The notes under the pieces are model-generated. The model saw only the letters and a list, made by a program, of their open reading frames with translations, was not told the DNA's origin and made no database searches. Position numbers and translations under genes: made by a program. From contig JAISMT010000220.1 of NCBI GenBank assembly GCA_031276585.1, positions 1 to 9,169 of the forward strand: DNA of 9,169 nt, given 5' to 3'. Source of the DNA: Bifidobacteriaceae bacterium. GTDB lineage: Bacteria > Actinomycetota > Actinomycetes > Actinomycetales > WQXJ01. Every line of letters starts with the position of its first letter. Position 1 is the stretch's first letter. Positions 1 through 6,169 of this stretch are shown piece by piece.

Positions 1-1
1 C

Positions 2-406
2 CACCACGGCCTTCTGGGGCGTTCCATGCTGTGGACCGGTCTGATCATCTTGGCTTTTGTGATCTTCCACCTGTTAGATCTGACCATTGGGCGGGCGGTG
101 AACTCCGATAAGTTCAGCAGTGACGAGCTGTACCAACTGCCGGACGGCACCATGGTGACAGATGCGTACGGCAACCTAATTCACTCCTTTGAACGGCCAA
201 CGGTGGCTGTGTTCTATGTGGTGGTGATGGTGGTAGTGGCCTTACACCTCAGCCACGGCATCTGGTCCATCATCAATGACTTCGGTGGGACCGCCCGGCG
301 GACCCGGAGTGTGTTCTTGTTCTTAGCCGATGCGTTGGCACTGTTAATTGTGATTGGTAACGCGTCCATTCCGATTGCCGTACTGGCTGGAGGGGTATCA
401 CTATGA
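2..406 (+). CDS. sdhC: Succinate dehydrogenase/fumarate reductase cytochrome b subunit, 5' partial
   Basis: This is the C-terminal 134 residues of the membrane anchor that carries heme b and passes electrons between SdhB and the quinone pool. The frame is open to the window edge. The ATG at 26 is internal, because the residues before it (HHGLLGRS) continue the family pattern. Three hydrophobic stretches are visible, at about residues 9-28, 67-90 and 104-130 of the visible part. Likely heme-ligand or nearby histidines are H23 (FHLL), H61, H82 and H85 (LHLSHGIWS). The ending GNASIPIAVLAG is typical of the single-subunit, Bacillus/Wolinella-like cytochrome b family that also occurs in actinobacteria. 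No separate sdhD is present, as expected for this type. The stop overlaps the sdhA start (ATGA), so the genes are one operon. The promoter lies outside the window. Confidence 0.93.
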   Translation, partial: HHGLLGRSMLWTGLIILAFVIFHLLDLTIGRAVNSDKFSSDELYQLPDGTMVTDAYGNLIHSFERPTVAVFYVVVMVVVALHLSHGIWSIINDFGGTARRTRSVFLFLADALALLIVIGNASIPIAVLAGGVSL

Positions 407-2403
407 ATGCTGGACCTGACAAAGCTGTCCCCGCCGCCCCCCAGGGTGCGCCGACGGGCCTGGGGATAGACGATCTACGAATAGTAGGTAAAGCACTAGA
501 TGGTCAAGTCCCCGAGGTACACCCCCGGGAAGCTTGGACTGACCGCAAACTGCATTACAACCTGGTGAACCCATCCAACCGCTCCAAATTCAAGGTAATT
601 GTGGTGGGTACTGGACTCTCCGGAGCTGGAGCGGCCGCAGCTTTAGGCGAACTGGGCTATAACGTGGAAGTGTTCTCCTTCCACGATGTCCCACGCCGCG
701 CTCACTCCATTGCTGCTCAAGGTGGCATCAACTCGCCGCGGGCTCGCAAAGTGGATAACGACTCCATTGACCGGTTCGTCAAAGACACCGTCAAAGGTGG
801 TGACTACCGAGGCCGGGAACAAGATGCCTACCGCTTAGGTGAGGAAGGGATCCGGGTAATCAACCACATGCAGGCCATAGGTGCGGCCTTTGCCCGCGAA
901 TATGGGGGCCAGCTGGCTACTCGCTCCTTTGGTGGCGTGCAAGTCTCCCGTACTTACTACACCCGGGGACAGACCGGCCAACAGCTGGAACTAGCAGCCG
1001 CACACGCGCTATCCCGGCAGGTGGCGGCTGGAACCTGCAAACTGCATTCCCGCCAGGAAATGCTGGATGTAATAGTCAAAGACGGCCGGGCTCAAGGCAT
1101 TGTGGTACGGGATTTAGTGAGCGGTAAAGTCCGTGCGATGACAGCGCATGCTGTGATTCTCTGCACCGGCGGCTACGGCAACATCTACTACAAGGCCACG
1201 CTGGCTAAAAACTCCAACGCCACCGCAATCTGGCGAGCCTACAAACGGGGGGCCTACTTCGGTAACCCCTGCTTTGTGCAGATTCACCCCACGGCGCTGC
1301 CTCTGATGTCTAAGTGGCAGTCTAAGAAGACCCTGATGTCGGAATCGTTGCGTAATGACGGCCGGATCTGGGCACCCCGTCAAAAAGGTGATGACCGAGA
1401 TCCCAACAGCATCCCGGAAGAGGAGCGCTTCTACTTCCTAGAAGAACGCTACCCGGCTTTCGGCAACCTAGTACCCCGCGATGTGGCTTCCCGTAACATC
1501 CGCGAACGCATTGACGCCGGCTACGGTGTAGGGGAGTTCCGCAACGCGGTCTACTTGGACTTCAAGACCGGTATTGAACGTTTGGGAGCCAAACTAATCC
1601 GAGAACGTTACTCCAACTTGTTCGATATGTACCAGGAACTAACCGGAGAAGACCCGTTCAAAACGCCTATGCGCATAGCGCCATCGGTGCACTTCACCAT
1701 GGGTGGGTTATGGAATGACTACGACCAGATGACTTCCATTCCGGGGCTGTTTGTAGGAGGCGAAGCCGGTTGGGGGTACCACGGTGCTAACCGGTTGGGT
1801 GCTAACTCGTTGCTCTCCGGATGTGTAGACGGATGGTTCACACTGCCTTACGCCGTACCCAACTATCTAGCTGGGCTACTTGGTACACCGCCGCTGGAAC
1901 CAGATGACCCGATAGTAGGGGAAACCATCCAAGACGTTGAGGACCGCCTTCAGCGTCTGCTTGATAACAACGGTAGCCACGGCCCCGATTACTTCCACGA
2001 GAAACTGGGCGCCATCATGGACCGCTACGCTTCGGTTTCGCGTGACCCCGAAGGCCTAACTAAAGCCATAGGGATGATCCGTGAACTCCAAAAAGAGTTC
2101 TGGCGGGACGTGAAGGTAGTAGGTACGGGTGACCGCCTCAACCAAGAACTTGAAACAGCTGGCCGGGTAGCGGATTACCTCGAATTGGCTGAACTGCTTT
2201 GTGTAGATGCTTTGGACCGTGACGAATCAGCCGGAGCGCACTTCCGCACCGACCATGAGATTGACGGTGAAGCCGAACGCAATGATGAGGATTGGTGTTT
2301 CTGTTCCGCCTGGGAGGCCCCCGGCGCGGACGGTAAACACATCCGCAATTTTGAACCCTTGACCTTCCGGGCCGTGCCCCTGCAGCAAAGGAACTACAAG
2401 TGA
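403..2403 (+). CDS. sdhA: Succinate dehydrogenase/fumarate reductase flavoprotein subunit
   Basis: Catalytic subunit that interconverts succinate and fumarate on a covalently bound FAD at the cytoplasmic face of the membrane; 666 residues, normal for this family. The dinucleotide motif GTGLSG is at residues 69-74. The covalent FAD histidine is H101 in RRAHSIAAQGG. By comparison with the family, active-site residues are H295 (QIHPTALP), R359 (LVPRD), H430 (SVHFTMGG) and R464 (GANRLGANSL). The C-terminal end WEAPG...QQRNYK is also typical. About 45 residues, Ala/Pro-rich at first, precede the conserved core. The ATG at 403 has a Shine-Dalgarno GGAGG at 389-393, 9 bases upstream, and overlaps the sdhC stop; the gene's own stop overlaps sdhB. 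All key residues look intact. Sequence alone does not settle the working direction (succinate oxidation or fumarate reduction). Confidence 0.97.
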   Translation: MNAGPDKAVPAAPQGAPTGLGIDDLRIVGKALDGQVPEVHPREAWTDRKLHYNLVNPSNRSKFKVIVVGTGLSGAGAAAALGELGYNVEVFSFHDVPRRAHSIAAQGGINSPRARKVDNDSIDRFVKDTVKGGDYRGREQDAYRLGEEGIRVINHMQAIGAAFAREYGGQLATRSFGGVQVSRTYYTRGQTGQQLELAAAHALSRQVAAGTCKLHSRQEMLDVIVKDGRAQGIVVRDLVSGKVRAMTAHAVILCTGGYGNIYYKATLAKNSNATAIWRAYKRGAYFGNPCFVQIHPTALPLMSKWQSKKTLMSESLRNDGRIWAPRQKGDDRDPNSIPEEERFYFLEERYPAFGNLVPRDVASRNIRERIDAGYGVGEFRNAVYLDFKTGIERLGAKLIRERYSNLFDMYQELTGEDPFKTPMRIAPSVHFTMGGLWNDYDQMTSIPGLFVGGEAGWGYHGANRLGANSLLSGCVDGWFTLPYAVPNYLAGLLGTPPLEPDDPIVGETIQDVEDRLQRLLDNNGSHGPDYFHEKLGAIMDRYASVSRDPEGLTKAIGMIRELQKEFWRDVKVVGTGDRLNQELETAGRVADYLELAELLCVDALDRDESAGAHFRTDHEIDGEAERNDEDWCFCSAWEAPGADGKHIRNFEPLTFRAVPLQQRNYK

Positions 2404-3149
2404 GACTGCTACTGGAAGTATGGCGCCAAGACGGCCCGCAAGCCGAAGGCCGCTTTGAAACCCATGAAATCACCGACGCCACCCCAGAAATGTCGCTTCT
2501 GGAGTTACTGGACCGGTTGAACCACCAGTTGGTGGACAACGACCAAGACCCAGTAGCTTTTGAATCTGACTGCCGGGAAGGCATCTGCGGTACTTGCGGC
2601 ATTGACGTAAATGGTGTGCCTCACGGTCCCGAAAACAATGTGCCAGCCTGTGGTCAGCACGTCCGTTCCTTCCAGGACGGGCAGACCGTACGGATAGCGC
2701 CGTTTAGGGCTAAAGCTTTCCCTGTGGTGCGGGACCTGATTGTGGACCGCACCGGCTTGGATCGCATTATTCAAGCTGGCGGCACCATAGCGGTTGACGC
2801 TGGTACAGCACCGGACGCAGACACGCTGCAGATTACACACGATGACGCCGAACGGGCTTTGGATTTCGCGGCTTGTATTGGTTGTGGAGCTTGTGTTTCG
2901 GCGTGTCCTAATGGTGCGGCCTACCTGTTTACGGGGGCCAAATTGGCGCATCTGGCTTTGATTCCTTCTGGCAAGCAAGAACGAGCCAAGCGTGCGCGTT
3001 CCATGGTGAACCAGATGCAGCATGAGTTTGGGCCCTGTTCTCAGATCGGGGAATGCGCTTTGGCGTGTCCCGCCGATATCCCGCTGGTGGCTATCGCGGC
3101 AGTGAACCGGGAACGGATCCGAGCTGGTTTCAGTACTAAAGCCAACTAA
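2400..3149 (+). CDS. sdhB: Succinate dehydrogenase/fumarate reductase iron-sulfur subunit
   Basis: Electron-transfer subunit of 249 residues that links the SdhA flavin to the SdhC hemes. The N-terminal plant-type ferredoxin domain holds the [2Fe-2S] ligands C58, C63, C66 and C84 (DCREGICGTCG, then VPAC). The C-terminal domain holds the cysteines for [4Fe-4S] and [3Fe-4S] clusters: C159, C162, C165 and C169 in the CIGCGACVSACP motif, then C213, C219 and C223. The spacing and the text around them match actinobacterial SdhB. Translation starts at GTG 2400, which overlaps the sdhA TGA (GTGA). A Shine-Dalgarno AAAGGA at 2387-2392 lies 7 bases upstream. This is the last gene of the sdhCAB operon; an inverted repeat begins 41 bases after its stop. 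No cluster ligand appears to be missing. Confidence 0.97.
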   Translation: MRLLLEVWRQDGPQAEGRFETHEITDATPEMSLLELLDRLNHQLVDNDQDPVAFESDCREGICGTCGIDVNGVPHGPENNVPACGQHVRSFQDGQTVRIAPFRAKAFPVVRDLIVDRTGLDRIIQAGGTIAVDAGTAPDADTLQITHDDAERALDFAACIGCGACVSACPNGAAYLFTGAKLAHLALIPSGKQERAKRARSMVNQMQHEFGPCSQIGECALACPADIPLVAIAAVNRERIRAGFSTKAN

Positions 3150-3186
3150 AACGAGTACGGGGCCTAAGGTAAAGGCAAAAAGTACA

Positions 3187-3243
3187 TAGGCGGCATCGGC
3201 CAAGGGTGCGGCGTTGAGCGATCTTTGGCCGATGCCGGGCCTA
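3187..3243. terminator. Long inverted repeat downstream of sdhB, possible terminator
   Basis: CGGCATCGGCCAA (3191-3203) pairs perfectly with TTGGCCGATGCCG (3225-3237) around a 21-base loop. Four more pairs, TAGG (3187-3190) with CCTA (3240-3243), extend the stem past a two-base bulge (3238-3239), giving 17 pairs. No T-run follows on the + strand. On the - strand a TTTTT run (3177-3181 read in reverse) lies a few bases beyond the stem. The position fits the end of the sdhCAB transcript, and actinobacterial terminators often lack a U-tail. It could instead be a protein-binding palindrome or an RNA-stability hairpin. Confidence 0.5.
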
Positions 3244-3364
3244 CGGCGGTGGTTCTAACCTGACCGGCGCAGAAACTTTGGCGGGGTGCCCGGAGCGAGA
3301 AGATTTTGTGGGGTGTTTTTTGACCCCATACTGGCGGGTTATGCGCAGCGGTGGTCTGGTCCCG

Positions 3365-3377
3365 TACTCTTAACCTC
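3365..3377 (+). promoter_or_regulatory. -10-like element for a leaderless PBP transcript
   Basis: TACTCT (3365-3370) matches the TANNNT -10 pattern of the main actinobacterial sigma factor and is followed by 7 bases before GTG 3378. That spacing would put the transcription start at or next to the first codon base. No Shine-Dalgarno precedes this GTG, which supports a leaderless message. No convincing -35 hexamer sits 16-19 bases upstream, so this is only a moderate call. Confidence 0.4.
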
Positions 3378-5711
3378 GTGTCTCCAGGTGTGAAAGTACT
3401 CGGCATAGCCGGAAGAGCAGCCGCCGGCATAGCGGCAATTTTGGTGATCTCAGTGGGGTGTGGGTTGTTGCTAGGCGCCACTGTCCTTCCAGTGGTGACA
3501 GTAGGGGCCGGTGCGGCGCAGACCGGCGAAAAGGTGGTGAGTCAGATTCCTTCCGATTTGGCTATGCCGGAACTCGCCGAGAAGTCCTATCTGTACTCCA
3601 GTAATGGAGATTTACTAACCACTTTCTACCTGCAAAACCGAGTAGTGGTGGGCTTAGACGAGATTTCGCAACCTATGCAGGATGCAGTAGTAGCGTTGGA
3701 AGATCGGCGTTTCTGGGAGCACTCGGGTGTAGATGTGCAGGGCATGGCGCGGGCTTTTATCAATAACTCGACCAACGGGTCCACGCAGGGCGCCTCCACT
3801 TTGACGCAACAGCTTGTAAAGAACTCGCTGATTGAGCAAGCCACTTTGAACCATGACGAAGAGTTGGCTGAAAAAGCTGTGGACTTTAGTTATGCCCGTA
3901 AGTTGCGGGAAGCCAAGCTGGCGGTGGCTATCGAAAAGCAATACGGCAAAAAGAAAATCCTGGAAGGCTACCTCAACATTGCCCAATTTGGACCGTCTCA
4001 ATGGGGTGTGGAAGCCGCCGCCCTCTATTACTTTGGGGTGAGCGCTAAAGATCTCAACGTGGTACAGGCCGCTACTATCGCTGCAATCACCCAACAACCT
4101 AACGTGCTGGATCCTAAAAACCATCCAGAGGCCAACCAACCCCGGCGCGATGCCGCTTTAGCTGCGATGTTGCGGGACAAATACATTACTAAGGAACAAT
4201 ATGACGAGGCGGTAGCGTTAAACGTAGCCGATACGCTCAAAATTACCCCCACTAAGAGTGGATGCGAAGCTGCTGACCAGGAGCTTTATGCGGGGTATTT
4301 CTGTGATTACGTGGTTTCGGTAATCCGTAACTCTGAAGCCTTTGGTAAAGACCCCCAAGAGCGTGAACAGCTCCTAGCTCGCGGCGGGTTGCACATCACC
4401 ACCACCCTAGATCCGACCACACAGCAGAACGCGGTGGCGGCCCTGGACACCCAGATTCCCTATGATGATCCTTCCGGAGTGGCCCATGCGCTCACCGCAG
4501 TAGAACCCGGGACTGGGCGGATCATAGCCATGGCTCAAAACCGCTACTACGAAAGCACAAAATCAGACCGGCCCGGCTACACCTCGGTGAACTACAACGT
4601 GGACGAGGATTTTGGTGGTTCCATCGGTTTCCAGCCGGGTTCTACCTTCAAGCCGTTTATCTTGGCAGCTTGGTTAGAGGCTGGGCATTCGCTGCAAGAG
4701 ACTTTTGACGGTTCTAAAACCGTGTACCAACCGGCTCATTTCAAGGCCAGTTGCTTAGATGGGGGCCACACCTGGGATGCGCGGTGGTCCGTCAGTGGTG
4801 GGGCTCGTAAGAGCGTCAACGCCTATACCGCTACCGCATCTTCCCTGAACGCGGCTTATGCGGCCATGGAATACAAGTTAGATATGTGTAAGATCCAAGA
4901 TCTAATTGAACGGATGGGCATAAAACGGGCTTCCGGGAAAGAATGGGGATTGACACCGTCAATGGTGCTGGGTACCCATGAAGTCTCGCCGTTAACGATG
5001 GCTGCGGCCTATGCTACGTTCGCAGCTGACGGTAGATACTGCCCACCCACCGCAATTGACTCGGTAACCTGGGCAGATGGAACCGCCCTTGACATCCCCG
5101 TTCCGGCTTGTTCCCAAGCCCTAGACCAAGGAGTAGCTCGCGGAGTGAGTGCGGCTCTGAAACGGGTGGTGTCCAGTGGTACTGGTACGGCGGCTCGTTT
5201 AAACGATGGCCGGCCCGTAGCTGGTAAAACCGGTACCACGGACAAAGCTAAAGCGGCCTGGTTCTGTGGTTACACCCCACAATTAGCTACTGCAGTATGG
5301 GCCGGTCACCCGGATAAGCCTGAACCCCTTAGAGGCAAGATCGGTAACCAATGGTATGGGGAGGCCTTTGGTGGGACCCTCTCGGCTCACACGTTTGGGC
5401 GGTTTATGTCCTCGAGTATGGAGGGGAAAGAACGTCTTGATTTTGGGAACGTTCCCACCGAATTGGAGCGCGGTAAACTCGTCAAAGTGCCTTCTGTGCT
5501 GGGCATGAACCTCGATTCGGCCAAACAACAACTCTCGGAGGCCGGGTTTAGTGTTGAGGTAGGAGATTCGATCCACTCCGACCGGTATCCTGAAGGCCTA
5601 GTCGCAGAGCAATCTCCCAACGGACAGTCTTATCCCAACAGCACTATTACGCTGAAACTATCTCAGGGGCCGCCTCCGGCGGCCCCCCCGTCAACGCCTG
5701 TAGTCCCCTGA
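3378..5711 (+). CDS. Class A penicillin-binding protein (glycosyltransferase/transpeptidase) with PASTA domain
   Basis: Membrane-anchored, bifunctional peptidoglycan synthase of 777 residues that polymerises lipid II and cross-links stem peptides outside the membrane. One membrane segment lies at about residues 10-45. The GT51 domain has the catalytic glutamate E108 in EDRRFWEHSGVD, then GASTLTQQ (138-145), the RKLRE region (174-178) and a KKKILEGYLN motif. The transpeptidase domain has the SxxK motif S422-K425 (GSTFKPF), SxN at S489-N491 and KTG at 617-619. One PASTA domain spans about 699-763, followed by a Pro-rich tail (PPPAAPP). The layout resembles PonA2-type enzymes of actinobacteria. 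An in-frame GTG at 3351 would add 9 residues; GTG 3378 is preferred because it is preceded by a leaderless-type -10 and begins just before the basic and hydrophobic anchor. Seven cysteines lie on the outer side (296, 309, 459, 504, 555, 578, 630), some of which may form disulfides. Confidence 0.95.
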   Translation: MSPGVKVLGIAGRAAAGIAAILVISVGCGLLLGATVLPVVTVGAGAAQTGEKVVSQIPSDLAMPELAEKSYLYSSNGDLLTTFYLQNRVVVGLDEISQPMQDAVVALEDRRFWEHSGVDVQGMARAFINNSTNGSTQGASTLTQQLVKNSLIEQATLNHDEELAEKAVDFSYARKLREAKLAVAIEKQYGKKKILEGYLNIAQFGPSQWGVEAAALYYFGVSAKDLNVVQAATIAAITQQPNVLDPKNHPEANQPRRDAALAAMLRDKYITKEQYDEAVALNVADTLKITPTKSGCEAADQELYAGYFCDYVVSVIRNSEAFGKDPQEREQLLARGGLHITTTLDPTTQQNAVAALDTQIPYDDPSGVAHALTAVEPGTGRIIAMAQNRYYESTKSDRPGYTSVNYNVDEDFGGSIGFQPGSTFKPFILAAWLEAGHSLQETFDGSKTVYQPAHFKASCLDGGHTWDARWSVSGGARKSVNAYTATASSLNAAYAAMEYKLDMCKIQDLIERMGIKRASGKEWGLTPSMVLGTHEVSPLTMAAAYATFAADGRYCPPTAIDSVTWADGTALDIPVPACSQALDQGVARGVSAALKRVVSSGTGTAARLNDGRPVAGKTGTTDKAKAAWFCGYTPQLATAVWAGHPDKPEPLRGKIGNQWYGEAFGGTLSAHTFGRFMSSSMEGKERLDFGNVPTELERGKLVKVPSVLGMNLDSAKQQLSEAGFSVEVGDSIHSDRYPEGLVAEQSPNGQSYPNSTITLKLSQGPPPAAPPSTPVVP
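5666..5686. other. GC-rich perfect hairpin at the 3' end of the PBP gene
   Basis: GGGGCCGCC (5666-5674) pairs with GGCGGCCCC (5678-5686) around a TCC loop. This gives a 9-bp stem made only of G and C, ending 25 bases before the PBP stop codon. It encodes the Pro/Ala tail of the protein. No T-run follows, so it is not a classical terminator. It might slow ribosomes or protect the 3' end of the message, or simply reflect a GC-rich proline/alanine stretch. Confidence 0.45.
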
Positions 5712-5779
5712 AACCACCCCGAGGAAGCTCGCCCCGCAAAATAGTCCGCTCGTAGCAACGGTAATTTGTGGGGTGCCGC

Positions 5780-5793
5780 TAGAATTGGGCGCT
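5780..5793 (+). promoter_or_regulatory. -10-like element for a leaderless transcript of the DGLHR protein gene
   Basis: TAGAAT (5780-5785) is a good -10 hexamer, and 8 bases separate it from GTG 5794. There is no Shine-Dalgarno at a useful distance from that GTG. The arrangement suggests transcription starting at or next to the start codon. The -35 region around 5757-5762 does not resemble the consensus, so the call rests on the -10 and its spacing. Confidence 0.45.
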
Positions 5794-6129
5794 GTGATCT
5801 TCCGCGCCATCGCCGAGGCCAGGCCTTACCCTGATCACGGTTTCACCAGTGGTAGCCAATGGTCGCGGGTACCACCCCGGCAGGTTCGGCTAGCGGAACT
5901 AATCACTACTAAATCCACCTTGGATTTAGCTAGCCTTTTATCAGAAGATTCAACCTTTTACGGTGACTTGTTTGCCCATGTGATTTATTGGCGGGGCGAC
6001 TACTACTTGGAAGACGGATTGCACCGCGCCGTACGGGCTGCTTTGCGAGGCCGTTCCAGTTTGCATGCCCGGGTGTTGAATCTTGATGCACTATTGGCCG
6101 TACAGGATTCGGGTTATGGCCAAGAATGA
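5794..6129 (+). CDS. Small conserved actinobacterial protein, DGLHR motif, VapB-like by annotation habit
   Basis: Protein of 111 residues with no signal peptide or membrane segment, so probably cytoplasmic. From memory, close relatives occur widely in actinobacteria and pipelines often name them VapB-family antitoxins; I could not verify this. The conserved-looking blocks are the start MIFRAIAEARPYPDHG, PPRQVRLAELITTK (27-40), EDSTFYGDLF (51-60) and YYLEDGLHRAVRAA (70-83). The last block, an aliphatic strand then DG-x-HR and an Ala-rich helix, recalls the ParB/sulfiredoxin superfamily core. No toxin (PIN-domain VapC) gene is adjacent, which argues against a working toxin-antitoxin pair. GTG 5794 is chosen over the in-frame GTG 5773 because it gives the N-terminus I recall for the family and follows a -10 with leaderless spacing. 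It lies 82 bases after the PBP gene and 40 before the LytR_C gene. Its function is unknown. Confidence 0.8.
   Translation: MIFRAIAEARPYPDHGFTSGSQWSRVPPRQVRLAELITTKSTLDLASLLSEDSTFYGDLFAHVIYWRGDYYLEDGLHRAVRAALRGRSSLHARVLNLDALLAVQDSGYGQE
5909..5929. other. Perfect 9-bp hairpin inside the DGLHR protein gene
   Basis: CTAAATCCA (5909-5917) pairs with TGGATTTAG (5921-5929) around a CCT loop. GCTAGC occurs on both sides (5889-5894 and 5929-5934) and could add an outer stem. A short T-run (CTTTTA) begins at 5935. It lies within codons for TTKSTLDLA, so it may be chance; internal attenuation or RNA processing is possible but unsupported. Confidence 0.35.
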
Positions 6130-6154
6130 ACGTGGCCTATTGTCACACCTAAAC

Positions 6155-6161
6155 GGGAAGG
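6155..6161 (+). promoter_or_regulatory. Ribosome binding site that decides the LytR_C gene start
   Basis: GGGAAGG lies 8 bases upstream of ATG 6170. The two earlier in-frame ATGs (6083 and 6116) lie inside the preceding gene and lack comparable purine runs. This favours the 201-residue product. Confidence 0.6.
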
Positions 6162-6169
6162 CCTCCGCC

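Noticed and set aside
2505..3203. Long open frame on the minus strand across sdhB
   Set aside because: It has no family resemblance and lies antisense to a gene with intact cluster motifs; its composition is that of a mirrored coding frame.
3309..3328. Hairpin TGGGGT/ACCCCA with a T-rich loop as a terminator
   Set aside because: The 6-bp stem is short, the T-run is in the loop rather than after the stem, and it could as well be chance.
3320..3344. TTGACC (3320-3325) with TTATGC (3339-3344) as a promoter
   Set aside because: The spacing of 13 bases is too short for a normal -35/-10 pair, and TTGACC is too far from the TACTCT -10 near the PBP start.
3150..3377. A tRNA, riboswitch or small protein gene in the largest gap
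   Set aside because: No cloverleaf, no known riboswitch core and no coding frame with a ribosome site could be seen; only the inverted repeat and the PBP promoter candidate stand out.
3654..4139. Minus-strand open frame across the PBP glycosyltransferase domain
   Set aside because: No recognisable motif and no ribosome site; the plus strand encodes the GT51 motifs here.
3305..5774. TTTGTGGGGTG occurring upstream of both the PBP gene (3305-3315) and the DGLHR gene (5764-5774)
   Set aside because: An 11-base match is expected by chance in a window this size, and its distances to the two -10 elements differ greatly (about 49 and 5 bases).
5794..6129. A VapBC toxin-antitoxin system
   Set aside because: No PIN-domain toxin is next to the gene; the following gene encodes a membrane LytR_C protein. 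An antitoxin role is not supported by the context.
6083..6169. Longer version of the LytR_C protein starting at ATG 6083 or 6116
   Set aside because: Both starts lie inside the preceding gene without a good ribosome site, while ATG 6170 has GGGAAGG 8 bases upstream and begins a normal basic N-terminus.
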